NCBI RefSeq assembly: GCF_900101445.1
Contig: NZ_FNKE01000001.1
Span: 434,001-498,000 of the forward strand
Direction of reading: 5' to 3'
Length of the DNA: 64,000 nucleotides
Origin: Streptococcus equinus
GTDB taxonomy: Bacteria; Bacillota; Bacilli; Lactobacillales; Streptococcaceae
The translations under genes were made by a program, and so were the position numbers. Below are positions 27,185 through 35,246 of this stretch, one piece after another. Each line of letters starts with the position of its first letter. The stretch's first letter is position 1. Below the pieces are notes generated by a model. That model worked only from the letters and a program-made list of their open reading frames with translations. It did not search any database and was not told where the DNA came from.

Positions 27185-27967
27185 TTAATGTAACAATTCG
27201 TGATAAATTGCTGCTTCGTCGTCTTGGTCAACATTGAAAATGATCTTTTTGACATATTGACTTTGATCTAGAAAAGCTTTAACAGTGTTAACGGCGATTC
27301 TAGCAGCATCTTCGTTGATAAAGTGTTTGTCATGGTTAGTTGCTAGGGATGATAAGGCAACAGATTCCAGTTGATTTTTTTCTGCTAGGGTTAAGCAAGA
27401 AAGGTAGCTTTGGGCAAGTAAATCAGCGTCAGATTCTGTTAGGTGTTCATTGATAGCAGGACCAACGGTGTGAAGAATGAATTTTGCTGGAAGGTTGTAA
27501 CCAGGGGTGATTTTTGCACTACCTTCTGGTTCGTCGTGCCCTTGGTCTTTCATAAGATTATAGCATTCCAGACGCAGTTGAACACCGGCATAAGTATGAA
27601 TGGTATTGTCAGTGCATTCGTGAAGCGGTTGGAAGCAACCTAGCATTTGGCGATTAGCCGTATTGACGATAGCATCGACTTGAAGTCGTGAAATATCACC
27701 TTTCCAGACATACAAGCGGTCGTCTGTCGCAAGTGGTTGTAAATGATTTAAAAAAACGACCACCCGTTCAGCTTTTTTCAATTGAAGGTAATCATTTTGC
27801 ATGATTAAAAAACGTGTTGAGACAGCCATTGGCGGTCTGACATTAAGAAGAGCACGCAAGAGAGTTTCTTGTCCAGGCAAGTCATCTGGAACATCGATGG
27901 CTTTAAATTGCGGATTCTCCATAATAAGGTAATCTAATAGGAAGTTTACCATTTCTTTCTTAGTCAT
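27185..27967 (-). CDS. Zinc-type macrodomain protein (ADP-ribosyl hydrolase family) with altered loop 2
   Basis: The 260-residue protein has an N-terminal helical part (1-85) and a macrodomain (GDISRLQVDAIVNTANRQMLG). The segment GCFQPLHECTDNTIHTYAG carries the Cys-His-Cys zinc site of the Zn-macrodomains that reverse SirTM-made ADP-ribosylation on lipoylated GcvH-L. The usual STGVFxFP phosphate loop is replaced by SLATNHDKHFIN. SirTM, GcvH-L and LplA2 genes normally next to it are absent; only the general lplA lies 5 kb away. Family is clear; activity is uncertain. Confidence 0.88.
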   Translation of the reverse strand: MTKKEMVNFLLDYLIMENPQFKAIDVPDDLPGQETLLRALLNVRPPMAVSTRFLIMQNDYLQLKKAERVVVFLNHLQPLATDDRLYVWKGDISRLQVDAIVNTANRQMLGCFQPLHECTDNTIHTYAGVQLRLECYNLMKDQGHDEPEGSAKITPGYNLPAKFILHTVGPAINEHLTESDADLLAQSYLSCLTLAEKNQLESVALSSLATNHDKHFINEDAARIAVNTVKAFLDQSQYVKKIIFNVDQDDEAAIYHELLH

Positions 27968-28078
27968 ATGGACTCCTTACTAATTTTAAAATCGCTTTCT
28001 CAAATGCTAGTATATCACCTTTTTAAGGAATTCGCATCAAGAAAAAGAAGTTTAAAAGGGCAATTTTTAGCTCAAACT

Positions 28079-28117
28079 AAAAAAGTGGAGATTGCTTTTT
28101 GGTCAATCTCTACTTTT
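28079..28117 (-). terminator. Terminator overlapping the end of the CstR-like gene
   Basis: Stem AAAAAGTGGAGATTG/CAATCTCTACTTTTT (one G-T pair) includes the TAG stop of the repressor gene. Confidence 0.75.
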
Positions 28118-28370
28118 TAATAATCAAATCAATAGCTTTAGCAAGGTTTTCTTCTTGCTGTTTAGGATCTGCTACGGGCTCTTCGATGACTTGATTGATT
28201 TTATTGCCAATGACAATACCAATGGTACGATTGATACTTGAGCGAACAGCAGTTAGTTGTGTCACGATATCAATACAGTCTTGGTCTTCGTCAATCATTT
28301 TTTGAATGCCCCGAAGTTGGCCTTCGGCACGTTTTAAACGGTTGATAATATCTTTTTTATCTGTTTTCAT
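28110..28370 (-). CDS. CsoR/FrmR-family repressor, CstR-like (persulfide-responsive type) with a single Cys
   Basis: An 86-residue all-helical DUF156 repressor: INRLKRAEGQLRGIQKMIDEDQDCIDIVTQLTAVRSSINRTIG. Cys32 matches the first reactive Cys of CsoR/CstR. The second Cys of S. aureus CstR (Cys60) falls in the segment IVIGNKINQVIEE and is missing, as is the CsoR copper His. It is divergent from a rhodanese/CoA-disulfide reductase operon, so it most likely represses that operon and itself through the ATACC-GGTAT sites between them. Strong AGGAGG precedes the ATG. Confidence 0.9.
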   Translation of the reverse strand: MKTDKKDIINRLKRAEGQLRGIQKMIDEDQDCIDIVTQLTAVRSSINRTIGIVIGNKINQVIEEPVADPKQQEENLAKAIDLIIKK

Positions 28371-28391
28371 GAGGCCTCCTTTGATTTTATT

Positions 28392-28408
28392 ATACCGGTG
28401 GTAGGTAT
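28392..28408. promoter_or_regulatory. CstR/CsoR operator next to the repressor gene
   Basis: ATACC (28392-28396) and GGTAT (28404-28408) with seven bases between, the half-sites used by CsoR/CstR proteins, 22 bases before the repressor start. Confidence 0.65.
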
Positions 28409-28469
28409 AATTGTCAAACCTAAGACCTTTTCGTTGACAGGTTGAAAGTGGCTGTGATATTATTTTATC

Positions 28470-28485
28470 ATACCTATAGGGGTAT
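28470..28485. promoter_or_regulatory. CstR/CsoR operator next to the rhodanese operon
   Basis: ATACC (28470-28474) and GGTAT (28481-28485) with six bases between, just before the ribosome site of the first rhodanese gene and after TATTTTATCAT promoter-like sequence. Confidence 0.65.
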
Positions 28486-28508
28486 TCGATAGAAAGGAGA
28501 AAAAGCTT

Positions 28509-28838
28509 ATTTTTCTTAAAAAATTATTTTCTCAATCAGTGAGAACAATTACGACAAGTGAACTAGAAGCTGTTTTGCAGGACAAGTCTACAGTTTTACT
28601 AGATGTGCGAACAGCTCAAGAATACACTGGGGGGCATATCAAGGGAGCACGACTTTTTCCGCTAGATAGGATTCATACCTATGAGGGTAAAAAGGATAGC
28701 ACGGTTTATTTGATTTGTCACTCTGGTGCACGTAGTAAGCGTGCGGCTAAGCTTTTGAGTCAAAAAGGCTATGACGCGATTTCGGTCAAAGGCGGTATGA
28801 TGGCTTGGCAAGGAAAAACGATTGGAGGAAAGAAATGA
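28509..28838 (+). CDS. Rhodanese-like sulfurtransferase, probable ATT start
   Basis: Single rhodanese domain with catalytic Cys in YLICHSGARSKRA. The frame is open from ATT at 28509 (reading I/M-FLKKLFSQSVRTITTSELEAV), which stands nine bases after a strong AAAGGAG (28494-28499). The first conventional start is GTG at 28539, which has no ribosome site. I therefore prefer the rare ATT start (110 residues) over the GTG (99 residues). It is first gene of a persulfide-handling operon and overlaps the next gene by four bases. Confidence 0.85.
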   Translation: MFLKKLFSQSVRTITTSELEAVLQDKSTVLLDVRTAQEYTGGHIKGARLFPLDRIHTYEGKKDSTVYLICHSGARSKRAAKLLSQKGYDAISVKGGMMAWQGKTIGGKK

Positions 28839-30490
28839 CTAAGATTCTTATTGTTGGTGGTGTCGCTGGGGGTATGTCAGCTGCGACACGTCTTCGCCGC
28901 TTGATGGAAGACGCTGAAATTATTGTTTTTGATAAAGGACCATACGTGTCATTTGCTAACTGTGGGTTGCCTTTTCACGTTTCTGGGGAAATTGCAGAGC
29001 GTGACAACTTGCTAGTTCAGACACCTGAGCGATTGAAGGCGCGCTTTAACATTGATGTCCGTCCAGAATCAGAGGTTCTATCAGTTGATGCGGACAAGAA
29101 AGAAATCACCGTTCGTCATGATGACAAGGTCTACACAGAATCATATGACAAATTAATCCTATCACCAGGTGCCAAACCATTTGTCCCAGAAATGGAAGGT
29201 CTAGACAGTGCAGACAATGTTTTTGTGCTTCGTAATATTCCAGATTTGGATAAAATCATGGCAGCTTTATCTGATGTGCAATCAGGAAATGCGACAGTCA
29301 TCGGTGCTGGCTTTATCGGGCTTGAAATGGCAGAAAGCTTGGCTAAAAAAGGTTTGAAGGTGACTATCGTTGAAAAAGCCCCGCATGTTTTGCCACCACT
29401 CGATGAAGAAATGGCAGCCTTTGTGAAAAACGAATTGGCTCGAAATGGTATCACAGTTTACACTAATCAATCTGCCAAAGCTTTCAAAGAAAATGGAAAA
29501 GTGATTATTTTGGAAGACGGTAGCGAATTGACTTCAGATATTACTATTATGTCTGTTGGGGTTCAACCTGAATCAAGTCTCGCTAAAGAGGCTGGTCTTG
29601 AGCTCGGCCTTCGTGGCGGTATTTTGGTTAACCAAAACTACCAAACAAGTAACCCAGATATTTACGCAGTGGGTGATGCCATTATTGTCAAACAAGAAAT
29701 CACTGGTCAAGATGCGCTTATTTCTCTTGCTAGTCCAGCTAACCGTCAAGGTCGTCAAGTTGCGGATAACATTGCTGGCATTGCGCGTCAGAATAAAGGT
29801 AGTATCGGAACAGCTATTGTGCGTGTCTTTGATTTAGCAGCGGCTTCGACAGGGCTAAGCGAACGTATAGCTCGTCAGTATTTTGATGATGTTGCTGTTG
29901 TTCACACGAATAACAAGGACCATGCTGGCTACTATCCAGGAGCAACTGATGTTGTTTTGAAATTGATTTTCAATAAGAATACTGGCGTTATTTACGGAGC
30001 CCAAGCTGTTGGTCAAAAAGGTGTTGATAAACGTATCGACGTTTTAGCGACAGCCATCAAAGCAGGCTTGACTGTGGCAGATCTCCCAGAATTGGAATTT
30101 ACTTATGCGCCACCGTTTGGAGCAGCAAAAGATCCGGTTAATATGGCAGGATATGCTGCGCTTAATATCATTGAGGGAGTTAGTGAATCTATCCAGTGGT
30201 ATGAATTGGCTGACGAATTAGCCAAAGGTAAGGTCTTTCTTGATGTCCGTACTAAAGCAGAAGTTGCTAGAGGTTATATTGCAAATGGTATTAACATACC
30301 ACTAGATAGCTTACGTGACCGTTTGTCTGAGTTAGACCCTAACAAGGAATACATTATCAGCTGTCACAGCGGTCTTCGTTCTTATATTGGTGAACGCATC
30401 TTGAAGCAAAACGGTTTTAAAGTGAAAAACCTTGATGGGGCTTACCACCTCTATAGTACTGTAAAACCAGAGGAGATTAAACGTGATTAA
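28835..30490 (+). CDS. CoA-disulfide reductase with C-terminal rhodanese domain (CoADR-RHD)
   Basis: The 551-residue flavoprotein reduces CoA disulfide or CoA persulfide with NAD(P)H. Residues 1-450 are the pyridine nucleotide-disulfide reductase fold: VGGVAGGMSAATRLRR (FAD), active Cys in SFANCGLPFHVSG near 43, VIGAGFIGLEMAESL (NAD). Residues 460-551 are a rhodanese domain with Cys in YIISCHSGLRS. The ATG at 28835 follows GGAGG and overlaps the previous stop. With the flanking rhodaneses it moves and reduces sulfane sulfur. Confidence 0.94.
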   Translation: MTKILIVGGVAGGMSAATRLRRLMEDAEIIVFDKGPYVSFANCGLPFHVSGEIAERDNLLVQTPERLKARFNIDVRPESEVLSVDADKKEITVRHDDKVYTESYDKLILSPGAKPFVPEMEGLDSADNVFVLRNIPDLDKIMAALSDVQSGNATVIGAGFIGLEMAESLAKKGLKVTIVEKAPHVLPPLDEEMAAFVKNELARNGITVYTNQSAKAFKENGKVIILEDGSELTSDITIMSVGVQPESSLAKEAGLELGLRGGILVNQNYQTSNPDIYAVGDAIIVKQEITGQDALISLASPANRQGRQVADNIAGIARQNKGSIGTAIVRVFDLAAASTGLSERIARQYFDDVAVVHTNNKDHAGYYPGATDVVLKLIFNKNTGVIYGAQAVGQKGVDKRIDVLATAIKAGLTVADLPELEFTYAPPFGAAKDPVNMAGYAALNIIEGVSESIQWYELADELAKGKVFLDVRTKAEVARGYIANGINIPLDSLRDRLSELDPNKEYIISCHSGLRSYIGERILKQNGFKVKNLDGAYHLYSTVKPEEIKRD

Positions 30491-30782
30491 ATACATTTCA
30501 GCTAGTCAACTACAAGAGGCTTTAAAGGAACAGCCGTTAAACATCATTGATGTCCGTGAGCGAATGGAGTTTGCCATGGGACACGTTCCAACAGCAGTTA
30601 ACCTTCCTTTGAGTGAATTTGTATCTGGCTACCAAGCGCTTGATAAAGACAAGACTTACCATATCATCTGTCAAAGTGGTGCCCGTTCAGAACAAGCCTG
30701 CTTTTTCCTAGATGACCAAGGCTATAATGTGGTAAATGTTGATGGCGGCACATCAGCGTGGCCAGGAGCATTAGAATACTAA
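30483..30782 (+). CDS. Rhodanese-like sulfurtransferase
   Basis: A 99-residue single-domain rhodanese with DVRERMEFAMGHVPTAVNLPL and active-site Cys in HIICQSGARSEQA. It overlaps the reductase gene by eight bases. This is the third rhodanese domain of the operon. A terminator hairpin follows at 30817. Confidence 0.93.
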   Translation: MIKYISASQLQEALKEQPLNIIDVRERMEFAMGHVPTAVNLPLSEFVSGYQALDKDKTYHIICQSGARSEQACFFLDDQGYNVVNVDGGTSAWPGALEY

Positions 30783-30816
30783 TAGAACATTCTATTTAAA
30801 CATCTTCCTATTTTTT

Positions 30817-30844
30817 AGCAGGGCAAATTTGTCCTGCTTTTATG
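30817..30844 (+). terminator. Terminator of the rhodanese operon
   Basis: Stem AGCAGG-CAAA/TTTG-CCTGCT with short mismatch and T-rich tail, 35 bases after the stop. Confidence 0.7.
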
Positions 30845-30857
30845 ATATAATCATCTT

Positions 30858-31508
30858 ATGATTGATAAAAATGATATTTTACAAAAGGCTGAAAAGCTTG
30901 TTTATGAAAAATTACATGCAGAAGCTAGTGGTCATGACTGGTGGCATGCGGTTCGTGTGAGAAATACTGCGCGTGAATTAGCTGAAAAAGAAGGAGCAGA
31001 TAGTTTTGTCTGTCAGTTGACTGCTTTGGTGCATGACATGGCTGATGAGAAGTTAAATGATGATCCAAAGCAAGCTCTAGCTGACTTGAAAACTTGGCTC
31101 ATCGACCAACAACTTTCTCAAGCAGACGTTGAACACATCATTCAAATCATCAATACCATGTCTTTTAAAGGCGATGGTAGCAGTGTTCCAGTAACTTTAG
31201 AAGGAAAAGTTGTGCAAGATGCTGACCGATTAGATGCTATTGGTGCAATTGGTATTGCCAGATGTATGGCTTATTCAGGTAGCAAGGGGCGTCCGATTCA
31301 TGACCCCAGCATGACTGCCCGTGAACATTTGACTGCTGAGGAGTATCGTAATGGCAAGGACACAGCAATCATGCATTTTTACGAGAAACTGCTTAAACTT
31401 AAAGACTTGATGAACACAAGCCACGCTAGAAAAATGGCTGAGCACCGCCACGCTGTTTTGGAAGAATTTCTAAAAGAATTCTACGCAGAATGGGACGGCA
31501 AGTTGTAA
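30858..31508 (+). CDS. HD-domain phosphohydrolase (YpgQ-like)
   Basis: The 216-residue protein has the HD metal-site residues: HDWWHAVRVRNTA (first His), ALVHDMADEKLND (HD pair) and VQDADRLDAIGAIGIAR (last Asp). This order is that of YpgQ-type nucleotide phosphohydrolases. Substrate is probably a (d)NTP; not proven. The GNAT gene follows by 15 bases, so the two are likely cotranscribed. Confidence 0.88.
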   Translation: MIDKNDILQKAEKLVYEKLHAEASGHDWWHAVRVRNTARELAEKEGADSFVCQLTALVHDMADEKLNDDPKQALADLKTWLIDQQLSQADVEHIIQIINTMSFKGDGSSVPVTLEGKVVQDADRLDAIGAIGIARCMAYSGSKGRPIHDPSMTAREHLTAEEYRNGKDTAIMHFYEKLLKLKDLMNTSHARKMAEHRHAVLEEFLKEFYAEWDGKL

Positions 31509-31523
31509 GAAGGAGAGACTGAT

Positions 31524-31991
31524 ATGACGATTAGACGAGCAAAAGAAAGTGATATTCCAAAACTGATTGATTTACTAGAGCAAGTTCTCTTGGTGCACCA
31601 CAAGGTTAGACCTGATTTGTTCCAAGAAAAGGGTGTTAAATACACACAAGCACAATTAGCTGAGCTGATTGCTGATGATAATCGTCCGATTTTCGTCTAT
31701 GAAGACGAAGAGGGACAGGTTCTTGGGCATATGTTTACCGTTATCGAGCATTCGTCAGCGCCAAAAGTGCCACAAAAGACACTTTTTATTGATGACTTGT
31801 GTGTGGATGAAGCTGCGCGTGGGCAAAAAATCGGTGAGCAGTTATATCAGTTTGCTTTGCAGTATGCCAAAGAGATTGGTTGTTACAACTTAACGTTGAA
31901 TGTCTGGAGTGCTAATAAATCTGCTGTGCGCTTCTATGAACGCCAAGGCATGACACCGCAAGAAACACGCATGGAACAGACTATTGATTAA
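31524..31991 (+). CDS. GNAT-family N-acetyltransferase
   Basis: A 155-residue acetyl-CoA-dependent acetyltransferase with IDDLCVDEAARGQKIGEQLYQFA (motif A, pyrophosphate loop near residue 92-100) and LNVWSANKSAVRFYERQGM (motif B). AGAAGGAGAG precedes the ATG. Substrate unknown. Confidence 0.88.
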   Translation: MTIRRAKESDIPKLIDLLEQVLLVHHKVRPDLFQEKGVKYTQAQLAELIADDNRPIFVYEDEEGQVLGHMFTVIEHSSAPKVPQKTLFIDDLCVDEAARGQKIGEQLYQFALQYAKEIGCYNLTLNVWSANKSAVRFYERQGMTPQETRMEQTID

Positions 31992-31997
31992 AAATAG

Positions 31998-32022
31998 AAG
32001 TCACGAGAAATCGTGGCTTTTT
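31998..32022 (+). terminator. Terminator before guaA
   Basis: Stem AAGTCACGA/TCGTGGCTT with T5 tail, separating the GNAT gene from guaA. Confidence 0.8.
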
Positions 32023-32207
32023 AGCAGCTGAAATTTCTAAAATCAAGTGCAGAAACCGCTTTAGTTGATTATATAATTATGAGAATAGTTGTTAAATTGC
32101 TAATTTTAATTAGATACCGAAAATCTACTGCCAAATATAGGATTTTATGCTACAATTAAGGAGAACACAGTTAGCTAGAATAGCTGACTTTAATAGAAAG
32201 GGTAATA

Positions 32208-33770
32208 ATGACTGACAAATCTACTTTGAACGATGTTCAAAAAATCATTGTTCTTGACTATGGTAGCCAGTACAACCAATTGATTGCTCGTCGTATCCGT
32301 GAATTTGGTGTCTTCTCTGAACTACGAAGCCACAAAATCACAGCTGACGAAGTTCGCGCAATTAACCCAATTGGTATCGTACTTTCAGGTGGTCCAAACT
32401 CAGTTTATGCTGATAATGCTTTTGGCATTGATGAGGAAATTTTTGAATTGGGTATTCCAATTCTTGGTATCTGTTATGGTATGCAATTGTTGACTGACAA
32501 ACTTGGTGGTAAAGTTGTTCCAGCTGGACAAACTGGTCACAGCGAATACGGTCAATCAACACTTCGTCTAAAAGCTAAATCAGAACTTTTTGCTGAAACA
32601 CCAGATGAACAAACTGTTTTGATGAGCCACGGCGATGCTGTTACTGAAATTCCTGCAGGCTTCCACTTGGTTGGGGACTCTGCTGATTGCCCTTACGCAG
32701 CAATTGAAAATACTGAGAAGAAAATCTTCGGTATCCAATTCCACCCAGAAGTTCGTCACTCAGTATATGGTAACGATATTTTACGTAACTTTGCTTTCCG
32801 AATCTGTGGTGCTAAAGGCGATTGGTCAATGGATAACTTCATCGATTTGCAAATCAATGAAATCCGTCAAAAAGTTGGAGATCGTAAAGTTCTTTTGGGA
32901 CTTTCAGGTGGTGTTGACTCATCAGTTGTAGGTGTCCTTCTTCAACGTGCTATCGGTGACCAATTGACATGTATCTTCGTTGACCACGGTCTTCTTCGTA
33001 AAGGAGAAGGTGACCAAGTTATGAACATGCTTGGTGGTAAATTCGGCTTGAACATCATCCGTGTTGATGCTTCAAAACGTTTCTTAGACCTTCTTGCTGG
33101 CGTTGATGATCCAGAGAAAAAACGTAAAATTATCGGTAATGAATTTGTCAGTGTATTTGACGACGAAGCAAGCAAACTTAAAGGTGTTGACTTCTTAGCA
33201 CAAGGTACTCTTTACACAGACGTTATCGAATCTGGTACAGATACAGCTCAAACAATCAAATCACACCACAACGTTGGTGGTCTTCCAGAAGACATGCAGT
33301 TTGAATTGATTGAACCACTTAACACACTTTTCAAAGACGAAGTTCGTGCGCTTGGTACAGCTCTTGGTATGCCTGACGAAATCGTTTGGCGTCAACCATT
33401 CCCAGGGCCAGGACTTGCTATCCGTGTGATGGGTGAAATCACAGCTGAACGTCTTGAAACAGTTCGTGAATCTGATGCTATCCTTCGTGAAGAAATTGCT
33501 AAAGCTGGTCTTGACCGTGATATCTGGCAATACTTCACAGTTAACACAGGTGTTCGCTCAGTTGGTGTTATGGGTGATGGACGTACTTACGATTACACAA
33601 TCGCAATCCGTGCAATCACATCAATCGATGGTATGACAGCAGACTTTGCACGTATCCCATGGGATGTTCTTCAAAAAATCTCTGTTCGTATCGTAAATGA
33701 AGTTGACCACGTTAACCGCATCGTCTACGATATTACAAGTAAACCACCTGCAACAGTAGAATGGGAATAA
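32208..33770 (+). CDS. guaA: GMP synthase (glutamine-hydrolysing)
   Basis: Converts XMP to GMP. The 520-residue enzyme has a class I amidotransferase (nucleophile Cys in LGICYGMQL, later His/Glu in FHPEV), a PP-loop ATPase ([12 protein letters not shown] near residue 231) and the C-terminal dimer domain ending [17 protein letters not shown] precedes the ATG. The 185-base leader after the upstream terminator shows no recognisable purine riboswitch. The 3' end of guaA is a known insertion point for mobile islands in streptococci, and accessory genes begin right after it here. Confidence 0.97.
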   Translation: MTDKSTLNDVQKIIVLDYGSQYNQLIARRIREFGVFSELRSHKITADEVRAINPIGIVLSGGPNSVYADNAFGIDEEIFELGIPILGICYGMQLLTDKLGGKVVPAGQTGHSEYGQSTLRLKAKSELFAETPDEQTVLMSHGDAVTEIPAGFHLVGDSADCPYAAIENTEKKIFGIQFHPEVRHSVYGNDILRNFAFRICGAKGDWSMDNFIDLQINEIRQKVGDRKVLLGLSGGVDSSVVGVLLQRAIGDQLTCIFVDHGLLRKGEGDQVMNMLGGKFGLNIIRVDASKRFLDLLAGVDDPEKKRKIIGNEFVSVFDDEASKLKGVDFLAQGTLYTDVIESGTDTAQTIKSHHNVGGLPEDMQFELIEPLNTLFKDEVRALGTALGMPDEIVWRQPFPGPGLAIRVMGEITAERLETVRESDAILREEIAKAGLDRDIWQYFTVNTGVRSVGVMGDGRTYDYTIAIRAITSIDGMTADFARIPWDVLQKISVRIVNEVDHVNRIVYDITSKPPATVEWE

Positions 33771-33941
33771 TGTACAGCGATTCGCAGTACATTAGTACAA
33801 GAGAGCTGATGCATTACCCCTGTAATAGTGGCCTAAGAACAAGGAGCAAAAGCGACGATGTGATTAGTTAGCCATGAATTTCTGGGAGTTTAAATGATAT
33901 ACCCACTTAGAACAAGATAGTCTAAGTGGGTTTTTATTTTT
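33771..33941 (+). other. Unassigned spacer after guaA ending in a terminator
   Basis: The 379-base gap 33771-34149 has no convincing gene. Its first half contains GTACAG...GTAC repeats and a stretch (33805-33890) with a short frame CNSGLRTRSKSDDVIS that has no start signal. It ends in a strong terminator (stem CCCACTTAGA/TCTAAGTGGG, 33902-33930, T5). This may be the guaA 3' untranslated end, an eroded element remnant or an RNA; I cannot tell. Confidence 0.4.
33902..33941 (+). terminator. Strong terminator downstream of guaA
   Basis: Ten-base-pair perfect stem CCCACTTAGA/TCTAAGTGGG followed by TTTTTATTTTTT. Confidence 0.85.
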
Positions 33942-33982
33942 TGTTTAACACCAAAAATTACTAAGTTTTTGCTAATGTTGCA

Positions 33983-34038
33983 TGTTATAATATTTTCTTA
34001 AGAAGGAAAGTATTATGTTTTATACAATAGAACAGATA
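33983..34038 (+). other. Promoter and ribosome site leading into an eight-codon frame (eroded gene or leader peptide)
   Basis: TGTTATAAT (33983-33991), AGAAGGAAAG (34001-34010) and ATG at 34015 form good expression signals, but the frame reads MFYTIEQI then stop. A one-base shift continues briefly as YSRLLFYDVT. It looks like the start of a decayed gene between guaA and the XRE gene. Confidence 0.3.
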
Positions 34039-34149
34039 TAGTCGGCTTTTATTTTATGATGTTACTTAGAGTAACAATGTTGTTTATCAAAGTATATTTA
34101 AAAAATAACCAATATATTGTACTATCTGTATAAAGGAGAAGAAAGTTAA

Positions 34150-34557
34150 ATGAACATTTCAGAAAAAATCAAAAATATTAGGAACACTGAAAACTTAACT
34201 CAAGAAAAATTTGCAGAGCGAATTAATGTTTCAAGAAATGCAGTTGCAAAATGGGAAACTAATAGAGGCTATCCAGATATTCAAAATTTAATTAATATAA
34301 GCGAAACATTTAATATTAATTTGGATGACTTGGTAAAAGAAGATAATTTGGTAAAAAATAAACTTATTGCAGCTAGTTCTTCGAGAAAGTGGCATTTTTT
34401 GACGATATTGTATTTAATAGCTATTGTGCTGTATATATTTTATTTTCTAATCTTTCATAAAATATTTATGCTTGGATTTCTGATTGCGACTCTTTTTATG
34501 TTAGGAATAGAAACGTATGTGATTATAAAAGATAAAATTTATAAAAGGAAAAATTGA
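34150..34557 (+). CDS. XRE-family helix-turn-helix protein with two C-terminal membrane segments
   Basis: Residues 1-60 are an HTH_3 domain (NISEKIKNIRNTENLTQEKFAERINVSRNAVAKWETNRGYPDIQNLI). Residues 80-128 are two hydrophobic helices (FLTILYLIAIVLYIFYFLIF and IFMLGFLIATLFMLGIETYVI). Membrane-tethered XRE regulators often sense envelope state or a membrane partner. AT content is higher than in neighbouring core genes, which fits acquisition. AAAGGAGAAG precedes the ATG. No target can be assigned. Confidence 0.85.
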   Translation: MNISEKIKNIRNTENLTQEKFAERINVSRNAVAKWETNRGYPDIQNLINISETFNINLDDLVKEDNLVKNKLIAASSSRKWHFLTILYLIAIVLYIFYFLIFHKIFMLGFLIATLFMLGIETYVIIKDKIYKRKN

Positions 34558-34633
34558 GTTTAAAGATATCAAATCAAGTGGTATAATATCAACGCTTATT
34601 AACGGTATTTATTTAGAATAAAGGAGGTTTGAA

Positions 34634-35119
34634 ATGGAACTTTGGGATGCTTATGATGCGCATTTGAATGTTATCGGTGGTCAAGTTTTGGTTCGTGGGG
34701 AAAAGATTCCAAAGGGTGTTTATCATTTGGTGAGTGAAGTTATCGTGAGGCATCAAGATGGGATTTATTTGCTAACTCAGAGAGATTCAAGAAAAAATCT
34801 TGGTGGTATGTGGGAAGCGACTGCTGGTGGTTCAGCTTTGCAAGGTGAAAGTCCTTTAGAGTGTGCCAAACGCGAATTGCGTGAAGAGACAGGGATTTTG
34901 ACAGATGATTTTATCGAAGTGGGGCGTGTGTTGCACCAGAGACATCAGACCTATTATGTCAATTATCTCTGTCACACAGATGTCGATAAGGAGAGTATCG
35001 TTTTACAAGAAGGGGAGACATCAGCATATAAATGGGTGACAGCTGAAGAATTGCGTCAAATGTCTCGAGAGGAACTAGCCACGCAAAGAATACTGAACTT
35101 TATCGAAGAATTGAGCTAG
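34634..35119 (+). CDS. NUDIX hydrolase
   Basis: A 161-residue protein with the Nudix box GGSALQGESPLECAKRELREETGI (residues about 74-97), giving GX5EX7REUXEEXGU intact. N-terminal MELWDAYDAHLNVIGGQVLVRG resembles the IPP isomerase/YfcD-like subgroup. It hydrolyses a nucleoside diphosphate derivative, identity unknown. AAAGGAGGT precedes the ATG; a terminator (stem AGCTAGCCA/TGGTTAGCT) follows at 35114-35140. Confidence 0.9.
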   Translation: MELWDAYDAHLNVIGGQVLVRGEKIPKGVYHLVSEVIVRHQDGIYLLTQRDSRKNLGGMWEATAGGSALQGESPLECAKRELREETGILTDDFIEVGRVLHQRHQTYYVNYLCHTDVDKESIVLQEGETSAYKWVTAEELRQMSREELATQRILNFIEELS

Positions 35120-35140
35120 CCAAATCTGGTTAGCTTTTTT
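35114..35140 (+). terminator. Terminator of the NUDIX gene
   Basis: Stem AGCTAGCCA/TGGTTAGCT with T6, starting inside the stop codon region. Confidence 0.75.
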
Positions 35141-35150
35141 GATTACTTTT

Positions 35151-35178
35151 AGTTACCTTTTATCACCAAAAATTAACC
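35151..35178 (+). promoter_or_regulatory. Possible LytTR direct repeats 21 bases apart
   Basis: AGTTACC (35151-35157) and ATTAACC (35172-35178) repeat with a 21-base period, the helical phasing LytTR regulators use, about 70 bases before the LytTR gene. The bases match the LytTR consensus only weakly. Confidence 0.3.
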
Positions 35179-35246
35179 TCTTGTCCCAAACTGTTGCTAA
35201 TTAGTAGCAAGTGTGTTTTACTATAATCAAAAGGAGGGTTGAAGGA

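Noticed and set aside
32023-32207. Possible purine riboswitch before guaA
   Set aside because: The conserved loops and junction of the guanine riboswitch are not present; only a short hairpin near 32170-32190 is seen.
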